A stretch of 11,401 nt of DNA from Bacteroidota bacterium. Its GTDB lineage: Bacteria; Bacteroidota; Bacteroidia; Chitinophagales; Chitinophagaceae. Each line of letters opens with the position of its first letter. The stretch's first letter is position 1. Shown piece by piece: positions 1 to 6,025 of this stretch. The position numbers and the translations under genes were made by a program. The notes beneath the pieces are model-generated. The model did no database searches. It was not told the origin of the DNA and worked only from the letters and a program-made list of their open reading frames with translations. The stretch is from assembly GCA_023392185.1 (NCBI GenBank), contig JAEVZP010000204.1, positions 1-11,401 of the forward strand, read 5' to 3'.

Positions 1-28
1 CGAGATGCCGGTACGTTGTCTTTTTCAT
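1..28 (-). CDS. First codons of a gene continuing beyond the window (possible exported protein)
   Basis: An ATG at 26-28 on the minus strand opens MKKTTYRHL and leaves the window after 28 bases. The Lys-Lys start is common at the beginning of Bacteroidota signal peptides, but too little is visible to name a family. It is preceded by CATCTTTG at 38-45, a 7/8 match to the Bacteroidota -7 element TAnnTTTG, which would put transcription start only a few bases before the ATG. Such near-leaderless starts are common in this phylum. The call rests on the promoter match plus the ATG; chance occurrence is possible. Confidence 0.35.
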
Positions 29-37
29 GTTGCAATG

Positions 38-45
38 CAAAGATG
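38..45 (-). promoter_or_regulatory. Putative Bacteroidota -7 element
   Basis: On the minus strand this reads CATCTTTG followed by CA, one mismatch from TAnnTTTG, about 10 bp before the ATG at 28. No convincing TTTG -33 box is visible 17-23 bp upstream. Just upstream (57-73) lies a perfect hairpin GGCCTT/AAGGCC with a 5-base loop, which also contains the stop codon of the tcmP remnant. Confidence 0.35.
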
Positions 46-65
46 ACCCGGCTTTCGGCCTTTTT

Positions 66-551
66 TTAAGGCCATAGCCGTATAAGCCGAAAATCAACTC
101 TGTTGCACTTGCTAATGGAACTCAGGAGCAAGTTTCTTTCTCTATCATTCTGAGAAGACAGTTCATTAACAAGCTTGGGAAATAAAGTAGCCACACTCTC
201 TGAAGTAAAAGTTAGATCACAAGCTTTAGCTGTGTTATGGCTTTCAATATAATGTTGTACAGATGTGATCTTTAGTGGATCGCTATCATTAACTGTTAAT
301 GTAATTGGCTTCTGACTCCAATTGTTCTTTTTAAAAAATTCTCTATTTTCTTGAATCTTTCTAAATGCCAAAATTGGACTTCCTTCTTTACCATCCTCAT
401 AAATTCCTGTACCACAAAATAAATCGTATATATTCACTTTTGTGACGCTCTTTGCCAAACCAAGAATAGCAAAATACTTTTCCAGATACTTCTGGTACAA
501 ATCCAATTTTGCTTGAGAGTGCGGGAGTATTTTTTTCTGTGATTTTTTCAT
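66..551 (-). pseudogene. tcmP: Truncated three-Cys-motif partner protein (TcmP-like), N-terminal half only
   Basis: The 161-residue ORF begins like the TcmP family: a helical start with HSQAKLDLYQKYLEKYF, then IYDLFCGTGIYEDG (residues 41-54) and EGSPILAF. In the family this segment forms a Rossmann-type, methyltransferase-like loop. TcmP proteins are usually roughly twice this length. After about residue 143 (NLLL), where the family normally continues with an ID-P-G-type segment, the sequence turns into unrelated residues and stops. The ATG at 549-551 lies 10 bp after the hsdR stop, so it was probably co-transcribed with hsdR. The gene is about one third G+C by eye, far below hsdR and the rest of the window, and this low G+C ends near position 120, where the protein match ends. 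I infer a deletion or recombination that removed the 3' half. TcmP function is not well established; genes of this family often accompany a three-Cys-motif protein, and none is seen here. Confidence 0.7.
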
Positions 552-561
552 GGAAGAAACA

Positions 562-3375
562 TTACGCTGCCAATACTTTATTTAATTCGTCAATCAGGGC
601 ATCCGTACGGTCGCCAAACAGTTGCCACATTTTGCCCAGTCCGCCCGCGGCATTGAAGGGGGCCAGTTCAAAATCGTCGCGCTCTATGTGGAAGCTCGCC
701 GCCACATAATCCTTTATCATCCTCAGCCAGGCCATCTGCTCTTCGGTGTACTTCAGGGCCCCGGCCTGCTGCCGGAACACCCAGTCCTGAAACAGCAGGT
801 CCACGCTCTTGTCCCAGGCCGTAAGCACCGCATCCGGCCCCGTCACGCGGCGCAGCAGACTCACCAGCGCGGTCAGCTCATTGCGCGGCTGCCCCACCAC
901 TTTCTCCAGCTTTTCATAGGCCTGCCAGACCGCCAACGGCGCCAGGCCGGGTTTGCCCCTTCGGAGGGCTTCAGCCAGCTCGCGGATCGCCTTGTAGGTA
1001 AGGCTGCGGCGGCCATAAGGCTGACTGTAGAAAATCTGCAGGGCGGTGATTTCTTCCTTGTGGGCTTCCATCCACGCGGTGAATTCCGCCACGGTGGCGC
1101 GGGCCGTGTCTTCGGTATCCTTCACCCAGCCGATGGAAAGAATTTCGTCGCGGTTCAGATGGTCCATGATCTGATCGTGCATGCGCTTGACTTCCACCAG
1201 GTAGTTGCGCACCTCGTAATCATTGAACGGCGCGGTGGCCGCATCAATAAGAGCCGCGTGCGCTTCCTGAAAAGCCGCTTCCTGCTCCGCCGGATCCTCA
1301 CTAACGACTTTCGACTGTTGACTAAGCGACTCTATTGTATCTGGGTCGTGGGCGTTTAAAAGCTGCTTCGCTACCTGCGGAATGGTGCGGCCGGTCTTTT
1401 CGGTAAAACCGGCCCGTTCGCGGTCGTTCATCCTTTTATCCAGCCGGATGAGGCGGTCGGCCAGCGTGGTGAGCATGTCGGCGTCGGTAGCGCCCATGTG
1501 TACGCCTTCCAGCACTTCTTTTAGCGAGAGGCCCGGCTTTCGCTCCAGCGGACGGCTGTCGGTCTTGTGGCTTTTCTCCACGCCAATGGCGTCAATGATC
1601 ACGAAGTGGTCTTTAGTGAATTTGGCCGCAGGCGTGCCTTTGGTGCGCAGCTCTTCCAGCGAACAGGTACGGGTGCCGCGGCCTTTCATCTGCTCGTAAT
1701 AGGAGCGGCTTCGCACATCACGCATAAACAAGAGGACTTCCAGCGGGCGGATGTCGGTGCCGGTGGCGATCATGTCCACCGTTACGGCAATGCGCGGGTA
1801 GTATTCATTGCGGAACTGTTGCAGCACGTTTTTGGGGTCTTCCTCGCTGCGGTAGGTAATCTTTTTGCAGAATTTATTTTCCTCGCCCCACTCTTCGCGG
1901 AAGATGCGGATGATGTCGTCGGCGTGGGAGTCGCTCTTGGCGAAGACCAGCATTTTGGGGATTTCAAAATTGCCGTCGGCGCCGATGCGGTCCGGGAACA
2001 TAGTCGGCAGGGCCTCTTTTACCGTCTTCGCGATCAGCCGGATGGTGCTCGGGTTCACCACCTTATCATCCAGTTGCCTGCCGGTGTACGCTACTTCCTC
2101 TTCCAGTTGGGTCCAGAATTCTTTTCGCGTGAGTTTTTCACGGCTGTACACGGCTTCGCCGATGGGCAGGAGCCCGCCTTCGCGCGTTACTTTGGTGCCA
2201 ATCTCAAAAACGTTGTAGGGCACCAGCACGCCGTCTTCCACCGCGCGCTTGTAGCCATAGTCGGATACCAGGTTTTGGTCGAAATAACCAAAGGTGCGGT
2301 TGTCGGGCGTGGCGGTGAGGCCGATCTGAAAAGCGTCAAAGTAATCCAGCACTTGCTTCCAAAGGTTGTAGATGGAGCGGTGGCATTCGTCGATCACGAT
2401 GAAGTCAAAAAACTCGGGCGACACCTGCGCGTTGTACACCACGGGCAGGGGCGCTTTGGCACGCCAGGCCTTGCTTTCGCTGCTTTCCTCTTCGTCGCGC
2501 TCATCCAGATCTTCGCCTTTCAGAATGGAGTAGAGCCGCTGAATGGTGGAGATGTACACCTGACTGTCGCCGGGAATGTAGGAAGAAATGAGGCGGGTGA
2601 CGCCATAGAGTTCGGTAAAGAGCCGGTTGTCGTCCTGCGGCCGGAACATCCTGAATTCCTGCTCGGCCTGTTCGCCGAGGTTTTTGGTGTCCACCAGAAA
2701 AAGGACGCGCTTACCTTTCGCGAATTTTAAAAGACGGTAGATGGCGGTAATCGCGGTGAAGGTTTTGCCCGAACCGGTAGCCATTTGTATGAGGGCTTTG
2801 GGGCGCGCCTCGCGGAAGGATTGCTCCAGATTGGTGATAGCCTGAATCTGGCAGTCGCGGAGGCCACCACCAGTTCCCCCTCCTTCGGAGGGGGCTAGGG
2901 GGAGGCTTGGAATATCGTGCAACCGGGCACGCAACGTGCGGCTTTCTTTCAGCCAGGCAGCGAGGGTTTGGGGTTGGTGAAAAGCAAACACCCGGCGCGA
3001 GCGCGGCTTGGGGTCGCGGGCGTCGGTAAAGGTGGTGACCTCGCCGGTGCTTTCGTACACAAAGGAGAGGGGGTCGTTGTTCAGGCGTTTCAGCTTCGCC
3101 TGCGCGTAGCCCCTGCTTTGGTCTTCGACGGTGGTCAGGTAATGGCCGGCTTCTTCGCGCTTGGCTTCAATCACCCCAACCGGCTTGCGGTCCACAAACA
3201 GCACGTAGTCGGCAGGGCCGATATCGGTGCCGTACTCGCGAATGGCCACGCCCTGGGCGGCCGCGAGGTTGACTTTGTTTTTGGATTGTACCGCCCAGCC
3301 CGCCGCGTCCAGCAGCGTGTCGATGCGCTGCCGGGCGAGTTGTTCCGGGGTGAGGTTGAGCGGAGCTGTTGACAA
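562..3375 (-). CDS. hsdR: Type I restriction endonuclease R subunit, EcoEI type
   Basis: The motor and nuclease subunit of a type I restriction-modification enzyme, acting with HsdM and HsdS on unmodified DNA. Its 937 residues hold, in order: an N-terminal PD-(D/E)XK nuclease (D56 in PADY, E70-x-K72 in VIEAK), Walker A in MATGSGKT (198-205), a DECH box (329-332), TATP (354-357), a motif VI-like QMKGRGTR (562-569), and an EcoEI-type C-terminal region. The reading frame is intact. The start used is TTG at 3373-3375, because homology begins at LTPEQLARQ and no ATG lies in frame before residue 198. An ATG at 3425 is out of frame. Neither hsdM nor hsdS is in the window, and a putative promoter precedes this gene, so it is an orphan here. 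Two unusual in-frame stretches look repeat-derived: residues about 156-171, in the linker between nuclease and motor, and residues about 681-692. A truncated tcmP follows 10 bp downstream. Confidence 0.95.
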   Translation of the reverse strand: MSTAPLNLTPEQLARQRIDTLLDAAGWAVQSKNKVNLAAAQGVAIREYGTDIGPADYVLFVDRKPVGVIEAKREEAGHYLTTVEDQSRGYAQAKLKRLNNDPLSFVYESTGEVTTFTDARDPKPRSRRVFAFHQPQTLAAWLKESRTLRARLHDIPSLPLAPSEGGGTGGGLRDCQIQAITNLEQSFREARPKALIQMATGSGKTFTAITAIYRLLKFAKGKRVLFLVDTKNLGEQAEQEFRMFRPQDDNRLFTELYGVTRLISSYIPGDSQVYISTIQRLYSILKGEDLDERDEEESSESKAWRAKAPLPVVYNAQVSPEFFDFIVIDECHRSIYNLWKQVLDYFDAFQIGLTATPDNRTFGYFDQNLVSDYGYKRAVEDGVLVPYNVFEIGTKVTREGGLLPIGEAVYSREKLTRKEFWTQLEEEVAYTGRQLDDKVVNPSTIRLIAKTVKEALPTMFPDRIGADGNFEIPKMLVFAKSDSHADDIIRIFREEWGEENKFCKKITYRSEEDPKNVLQQFRNEYYPRIAVTVDMIATGTDIRPLEVLLFMRDVRSRSYYEQMKGRGTRTCSLEELRTKGTPAAKFTKDHFVIIDAIGVEKSHKTDSRPLERKPGLSLKEVLEGVHMGATDADMLTTLADRLIRLDKRMNDRERAGFTEKTGRTIPQVAKQLLNAHDPDTIESLSQQSKVVSEDPAEQEAAFQEAHAALIDAATAPFNDYEVRNYLVEVKRMHDQIMDHLNRDEILSIGWVKDTEDTARATVAEFTAWMEAHKEEITALQIFYSQPYGRRSLTYKAIRELAEALRRGKPGLAPLAVWQAYEKLEKVVGQPRNELTALVSLLRRVTGPDAVLTAWDKSVDLLFQDWVFRQQAGALKYTEEQMAWLRMIKDYVAASFHIERDDFELAPFNAAGGLGKMWQLFGDRTDALIDELNKVLAA
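1301..1330. repeat. Degenerate 7-bp tandem repeat (nnnnGAC) inside hsdR
   Basis: On the plus strand four units end in GAC at a spacing of 7, 7 and 8 bases: ctaaCGAC, tttCGAC, tgtTGAC, taagCGAC. On the coding strand it encodes part of SLSQQSKVV, which does not resemble the acidic, Ala-rich segment usual at this point of EcoEI-type HsdR. The 9-mer CTAACGACT at 1301-1309 recurs in reverse orientation at 4616-4624 in the folE leader. Confidence 0.4.
2871..2910. repeat. G/C-rich palindromic repeat inserted in frame in hsdR
   Basis: CCCCCTCC (2876-2883), loop TTC, GGAGGGGG (2887-2894) form a perfect 8-bp stem. A second copy of the right arm, GGGGGAGG, follows at 2898-2905 and could pair with the same left arm. 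On the coding strand it encodes SLPLAPSEGGGTGGG, an extra stretch of about 12-15 residues between the nuclease and helicase domains. Short palindromic repeats of this kind, giving PSEGGG-type peptides, recur in Bacteroidota genomes (recollection, not searched). Confidence 0.6.
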
Positions 3376-3412
3376 GTAACAGGGAAAAATTGAAAAGCGG
3401 GAAATCTGCTTC

Positions 3413-3420
3413 CAAAGTAA
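3413..3420 (-). promoter_or_regulatory. Putative -7 element of hsdR
   Basis: The minus strand reads TTACTTTG, one mismatch from TAnnTTTG, with a T-rich block about 19 bases upstream that could serve as the -33 region. Transcription would begin near 3406, giving a leader of about 30 bases before the TTG start. It would make hsdR independent of any upstream hsdM/hsdS operon, and it places the out-of-frame ATG at 3425 upstream of the transcript. Confidence 0.4.
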
Positions 3421-3803
3421 GGCATGGAAATGTTAAAAACCGTGGCTTCGCTGCTTGTATTCCCGGAAAGTTTTCCCAGCTACCCTGTTGACGGTCCTTT
3501 ACAAATGGCAAAAACCCTCCTGACCAGAAATTGCCTCAAAAGCATAGTGCTTCTAACTATGCAGATCGCTTCGAGCTTCAGCACTTCCAAAAGTCACATC
3601 CGTATGGCTTACCGTCAAAAGAACCGGACGGGCGGGAAGGAAGCACGGCGTAGCACCCTTGGCTACCAGAAAAAGCGTTGCAAAAACTGGTATTTCCGGA
3701 AAGAATTGATTCCGACGAAGACAATGGAATCGTTTAAACCGGAAAAGTCAACCGTATTTTTCGTTGGTGCCAACCATATCAAGGCTTTGCGACCAGCAGT
3801 AAA

Positions 3804-3836
3804 CAAAAAAAGCCCAGCCTTTTCAGACTGAGCTTT
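3804..3836 (-). terminator. Rho-independent terminator after tRNA-Pro
   Basis: On the minus strand AAAGCTCAG, a 10-base loop, then CTGGGCTTT forms a 9-bp stem with one G-T pair and runs into a tract of seven T. It begins 13 bases after the tRNA 3' end. Confidence 0.8.
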
Positions 3837-3848
3837 TCTTTGTTGCTG

Positions 3849-3922
3849 TCGGGACGACTGGATTCGAACCAGCGACCCCATGCACCCCATGCATGTGCGC
3901 TACCGGGCTGCGCTACGTCCCG
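3849..3922 (-). tRNA. tRNA-Pro(GGG)
   Basis: A full cloverleaf on the minus strand: acceptor CGGGACG/CGTCCCG, D-arm GCGC/GCGC, anticodon stem CATGC/GCATG around the loop ATGGGGT (anticodon GGG), a 5-base variable loop, T-arm GCTGG/CCAGT with TTCGAAT, and discriminator A. CCA is not encoded. It lies 79 bases after the folE stop on the same strand. A possible -7 element TATCTTCG (3975-3982, one mismatch) lies about 50 bases upstream, so it could have its own promoter or be processed from the folE transcript. The hsdR/tcmP block begins on its 3' side, the usual orientation for tRNA-targeted integration, but no att repeat is visible in the window. Confidence 0.95.
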
Positions 3923-4001
3923 AAACTTTCCGGTAATTGCCACTAAAAAAACATCCTTTACCGGCAACGGGCGGCGAAGATAAGCTCTTTTTCCGGAAAT
4001 C

Positions 4002-4598
4002 TTAATTCCGGCGGCTGCTGATCAGCTGCATAAATTCTGCCCGGGTCGTGCCGTCTTCAAAACAACCCGAAAACGCGCTCGTTGTGGTAACACTGTTCTG
4101 CTTTTGAATGCCGCGCATCATCATGCACAGGTGCTGCGCCTCAATCACCACCGCCACGCCCAGGGGTTGCAGCGTTTCCTGAATCACATCCACAATCTGA
4201 TGCGTCAGCCGCTCCTGCACCTGCAGGCGGCGCGCATAGCAGTCCACCACCCGCGCAATCTTGCTCAGGCCGGTGATATAGCCGTTGGGGATGTAGGCCA
4301 CATGGGCTTTGCCAAAAAACGGCAGCAGATGGTGCTCACACAGCGAATACAGCTCAATGTCTTTGACGATCACCATCTCCGAGTATTCTTCGTGGAAGCG
4401 CGCGCTGTTTAAAATCGCCGCCGGGTCCTGTGTATAGCCGGAAGTCAACACCTGCATCGCCTTGGCCACGCGTTCCGGTGTTTTCAGCAGGCCTTCCCGC
4501 ATAGGGTCTTCGCCCAGCAGTTCCAGGGTGCTTGTGTAGTGCCCGGTCAGCTGTTGGGTAATCGCTTCGTCGTATTGATCAATCTTTTGGTAAGCCAA
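4002..4598 (-). CDS. folE: GTP cyclohydrolase I
   Basis: Converts GTP to 7,8-dihydroneopterin triphosphate, the first step of folate and tetrahydropterin synthesis, in the cytosol as a homodecamer. The 198 residues show the family hallmarks: LLGEDPMREGLLKTPERVAKA (about 27-47), the zinc and catalytic motif CEHHLLPF (C87, H90), GLSKIARVV (110-118), and HLCMMMRGI with the third zinc ligand C158, followed by TTSAFSG. The length is normal for the short bacterial form. The start is TTG at 4596-4598: homologues begin with the MAYxKI-type sequence found here, no ATG exists in frame upstream, and a stop lies six codons before it. It follows the PTPS gene on the same strand with a 93-base gap, and its product is the substrate of that enzyme, so co-transcription is likely. 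Confidence 0.96.
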   Translation of the reverse strand: MAYQKIDQYDEAITQQLTGHYTSTLELLGEDPMREGLLKTPERVAKAMQVLTSGYTQDPAAILNSARFHEEYSEMVIVKDIELYSLCEHHLLPFFGKAHVAYIPNGYITGLSKIARVVDCYARRLQVQERLTHQIVDVIQETLQPLGVAVVIEAQHLCMMMRGIQKQNSVTTTSAFSGCFEDGTTRAEFMQLISSRRN

Positions 4599-4691
4599 AA
4601 CAGAAGTTAGGGATTAGTCGTTAGAAGGTAGACGCCCTTAGGCAGGCGCTGGGTGAGCAGGTTTTATGAAACATGACACCTAAAACATGAC

Positions 4692-5111
4692 CTACGCTTC
4701 TTCTCCGTAATACTCCACGTAGATGCGGGGTGTTTCCTGCAGCTTGATGCGATACAGCTGCGCGCCGGCGGCCCGCAGATGCGGCTCCAGCTCATTCCAG
4801 ATACCGATAGCCAGATTTTCAGACGAAGCAAACCTGCCCTGCATAAAATCGACATCCAGATTCAGGTTGCGGTGGTCGATCTTCTCAATGACGGCATCTT
4901 TCATGATGTCGCCCAGGGTCTTGGCATTAAAAACAAAACCGGTTTCCGGGCTCGGTTTGCCTTTTATGGTGACGTGCAGCTCGTAGTTGTGGCCGTGCCA
5001 GTTGGGGTTAGAGCACTTCCCGAAAACCTCGGCGTTGCGGGCGTCGTCCCATTCTACATTGAAGAGCCGGTGTGCCGCGTTGAAATGTTCTACCCGTGTG
5101 AGGTAAATCAT
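4692..5111 (-). CDS. 6-pyruvoyl-tetrahydropterin synthase family protein (PTPS-II-like)
   Basis: A zinc enzyme acting on dihydroneopterin triphosphate, the product of the neighbouring FolE. The 139 residues carry the zinc ligands H14 (FNAAHRL), H39 and H41 (WHGHNY), the catalytic C33, the DHRNLN segment with D79-H80, and the substrate-binding E126 (LQETP). The spacing from the catalytic cysteine is C-x5-HGH, with NPNWHGHNY like animal PTPS. The queuosine enzyme QueD normally has C-x3-HGH. From the spacing I infer 6-pyruvoyl-tetrahydropterin production (a tetrahydrobiopterin-type route) rather than 6-carboxytetrahydropterin for queuosine. No sepiapterin reductase is in the window to confirm it. 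Automatic annotation may call it queD. The ATG at 5109-5111 follows a perfect -7 element at 5138-5145. The gene is divergent from mqnB. Confidence 0.9.
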   Translation of the reverse strand: MIYLTRVEHFNAAHRLFNVEWDDARNAEVFGKCSNPNWHGHNYELHVTIKGKPSPETGFVFNAKTLGDIMKDAVIEKIDHRNLNLDVDFMQGRFASSENLAIGIWNELEPHLRAAGAQLYRIKLQETPRIYVEYYGEEA

Positions 5112-5137
5112 ACTATTGATACGATAAAAAAAGTCCC

Positions 5138-5145
5138 CAAAGGTA
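5138..5145 (-). promoter_or_regulatory. -7 element for the PTPS-folE unit
   Basis: The minus strand reads TACCTTTG, an exact match to TAnnTTTG, 26 bases before the PTPS ATG. No clear TTTG -33 box is seen. It would drive PTPS and probably folE. Confidence 0.6.
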
Positions 5146-5192
5146 CACGGTGAATACCGCCTCTTTTGCTAAAAAGACCCAAATTTGACCCA

Positions 5193-5837
5193 GTGAAGAT
5201 TCTCCTGACGGCCGCTACTGCCGCCGAAATAGCTCCCTTTTTCCAAACGCTTCAAAACCGCCCTTCGCCTTTTGAAGTGGAGGTTTGCACCACCGGTGTG
5301 GGCATCTGCGCAGCCACTTTCGGCCTCACAAAGGCCCTTATTTCCGGAAACTACGACCTGGTGATTGTGGCTGGCATTGCGGGCAGCTTCGACCGTGCAT
5401 TGCCGCTGGGCGCGGTCGTCCGGGTGAGCCGCGACTGCTTTGGCGACCTTGGGGTGGAAGACGGCGACGCTTTTCTGAACCTCCCGGAGTTGGGGTTGGC
5501 AACGCCCGAAGCGGTCTGTATAGCGGCTTCTTTAGCAGAAATGCCCCGAATTTTCCGGAAAAAAGCTGCCGCACTGCCCACCCGCGATGCCATCACCGTT
5601 CACACCGCCACCGGCGCAGCCGCCACCGCCGTAGCCCGGGAAAAGCGCTTTGGGCCGGTTCTGGTAAGCATGGAAGGAGCCGCTTTTCATTATGTGTGCC
5701 GGGAGCAGGCTGTGCCCCTGCTGCACCTGCGCGCCATTTCCAACTATGCCGAAGTCCGCAACCGCCCGGCCTGGAATATCCCGCTGGCCGTTCAGAACCT
5801 GAATGCGGCGCTGGAGGCGCTGATATTGCAGCCATAA
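5193..5837 (+). CDS. mqnB: Futalosine hydrolase
   Basis: Splits futalosine into dehypoxanthine futalosine and hypoxanthine in the alternative (futalosine) menaquinone pathway; cytosolic, of the MTA/SAH nucleosidase fold. Read from GTG the protein is 214 residues: KILLTAATAAEI at the start, TGVG (34-37), GIAGSF (61-66), FGDLGVEDG (83-91), the purine and ribose site VSMEGAAF (158-165, E161), and LRAISNYAEVRNR...W (179-194), which is characteristic of MqnB. I chose GTG 5193 over the in-frame TTG at 5166 because homologues begin at MKILL and because CAAATTTG (5180-5187), a 7/8 match to TAnnTTTG, sits inside the longer frame and would give a leaderless or near-leaderless message. No other mqn gene is in the window. 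It ends at the hairpin shared with tRNA-His. Confidence 0.93.
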   Translation: MKILLTAATAAEIAPFFQTLQNRPSPFEVEVCTTGVGICAATFGLTKALISGNYDLVIVAGIAGSFDRALPLGAVVRVSRDCFGDLGVEDGDAFLNLPELGLATPEAVCIAASLAEMPRIFRKKAAALPTRDAITVHTATGAAATAVAREKRFGPVLVSMEGAAFHYVCREQAVPLLHLRAISNYAEVRNRPAWNIPLAVQNLNAALEALILQP

Positions 5838-5842
5838 AGAAA

Positions 5843-5863
5843 GCCCGGCACTTTGTGCCGGGC
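5843..5863. terminator. Strong hairpin between mqnB and tRNA-His, probably a bidirectional terminator
   Basis: GCCCGGCAC, loop TTT, GTGCCGGGC is a perfect 9-bp stem. It starts 5 bases after the mqnB stop and 12 bases past the tRNA-His 3' end. T-rich runs follow on both strands (CTTTCGCTT on plus, TTTCTTTA on minus), stronger on the minus side. Confidence 0.75.
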
Positions 5864-5875
5864 CTTTCGCTTCGG

Positions 5876-5950
<75 letters not shown>

Positions 5951-5974
5951 ATCTCCCCAAAAATTTTGGGAAGG

Positions 5975-5982
5975 CAAAAGTA
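5975..5982 (-). promoter_or_regulatory. -7 element of tRNA-His
   Basis: The minus strand reads TACTTTTG, an exact match to TAnnTTTG, with a T-rich stretch about 20-27 bases upstream. It lies 24 bases before the mature tRNA 5' end, so the tRNA appears to be transcribed independently of the nuclease gene upstream. Confidence 0.6.
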
Positions 5983-6025
5983 GGGCGATTTCTTTGATAA
6001 AAAAAGAGCCGTTTTCCGGAAATTT

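Larger units (their letters stand above)
3376..3848. other. Intergenic region with no recognisable gene
   Basis: Between hsdR and the tRNA-Pro terminator I find no gene I can name. A 135-codon plus-strand frame (3424-3831) is basic and low in recognisable features, and its 3' end runs through the tRNA-Pro terminator hairpin, so I do not call it. The stretch holds the putative hsdR promoter (3413-3420), a small hairpin GCATAG/CTATGC around 3540-3560, one copy of the TTCCGGAA word (3694-3701) and the terminator at 3804-3836. The presence of the word suggests this gap belongs to the native chromosome, so the edge of the foreign block lies near the hsdR start. Confidence 0.5.

Noticed and set aside
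49..80. Hairpin after the tcmP remnant as a terminator
   Set aside because: The 6-bp GGCCTT/AAGGCC stem is not followed by a T-tract on either strand; it may be structural or fortuitous.
1567..2730. Long antisense frame (387 codons) opposite hsdR
   Set aside because: A shadow of a G+C-rich coding frame. The minus-strand product has unmistakable helicase motifs and the antisense product has none.
3424..3831. 135-codon plus-strand frame divergent from hsdR
   Set aside because: No recognisable domain, a composition unlike the neighbouring genes, and its end lies within the tRNA-Pro terminator hairpin. Other frames in the region are broken by stops.
5166..5192. Nine-codon TTG-initiated extension of mqnB
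   Set aside because: Homologues begin at the MKILL-type sequence and a -7-like box lies within the extension.
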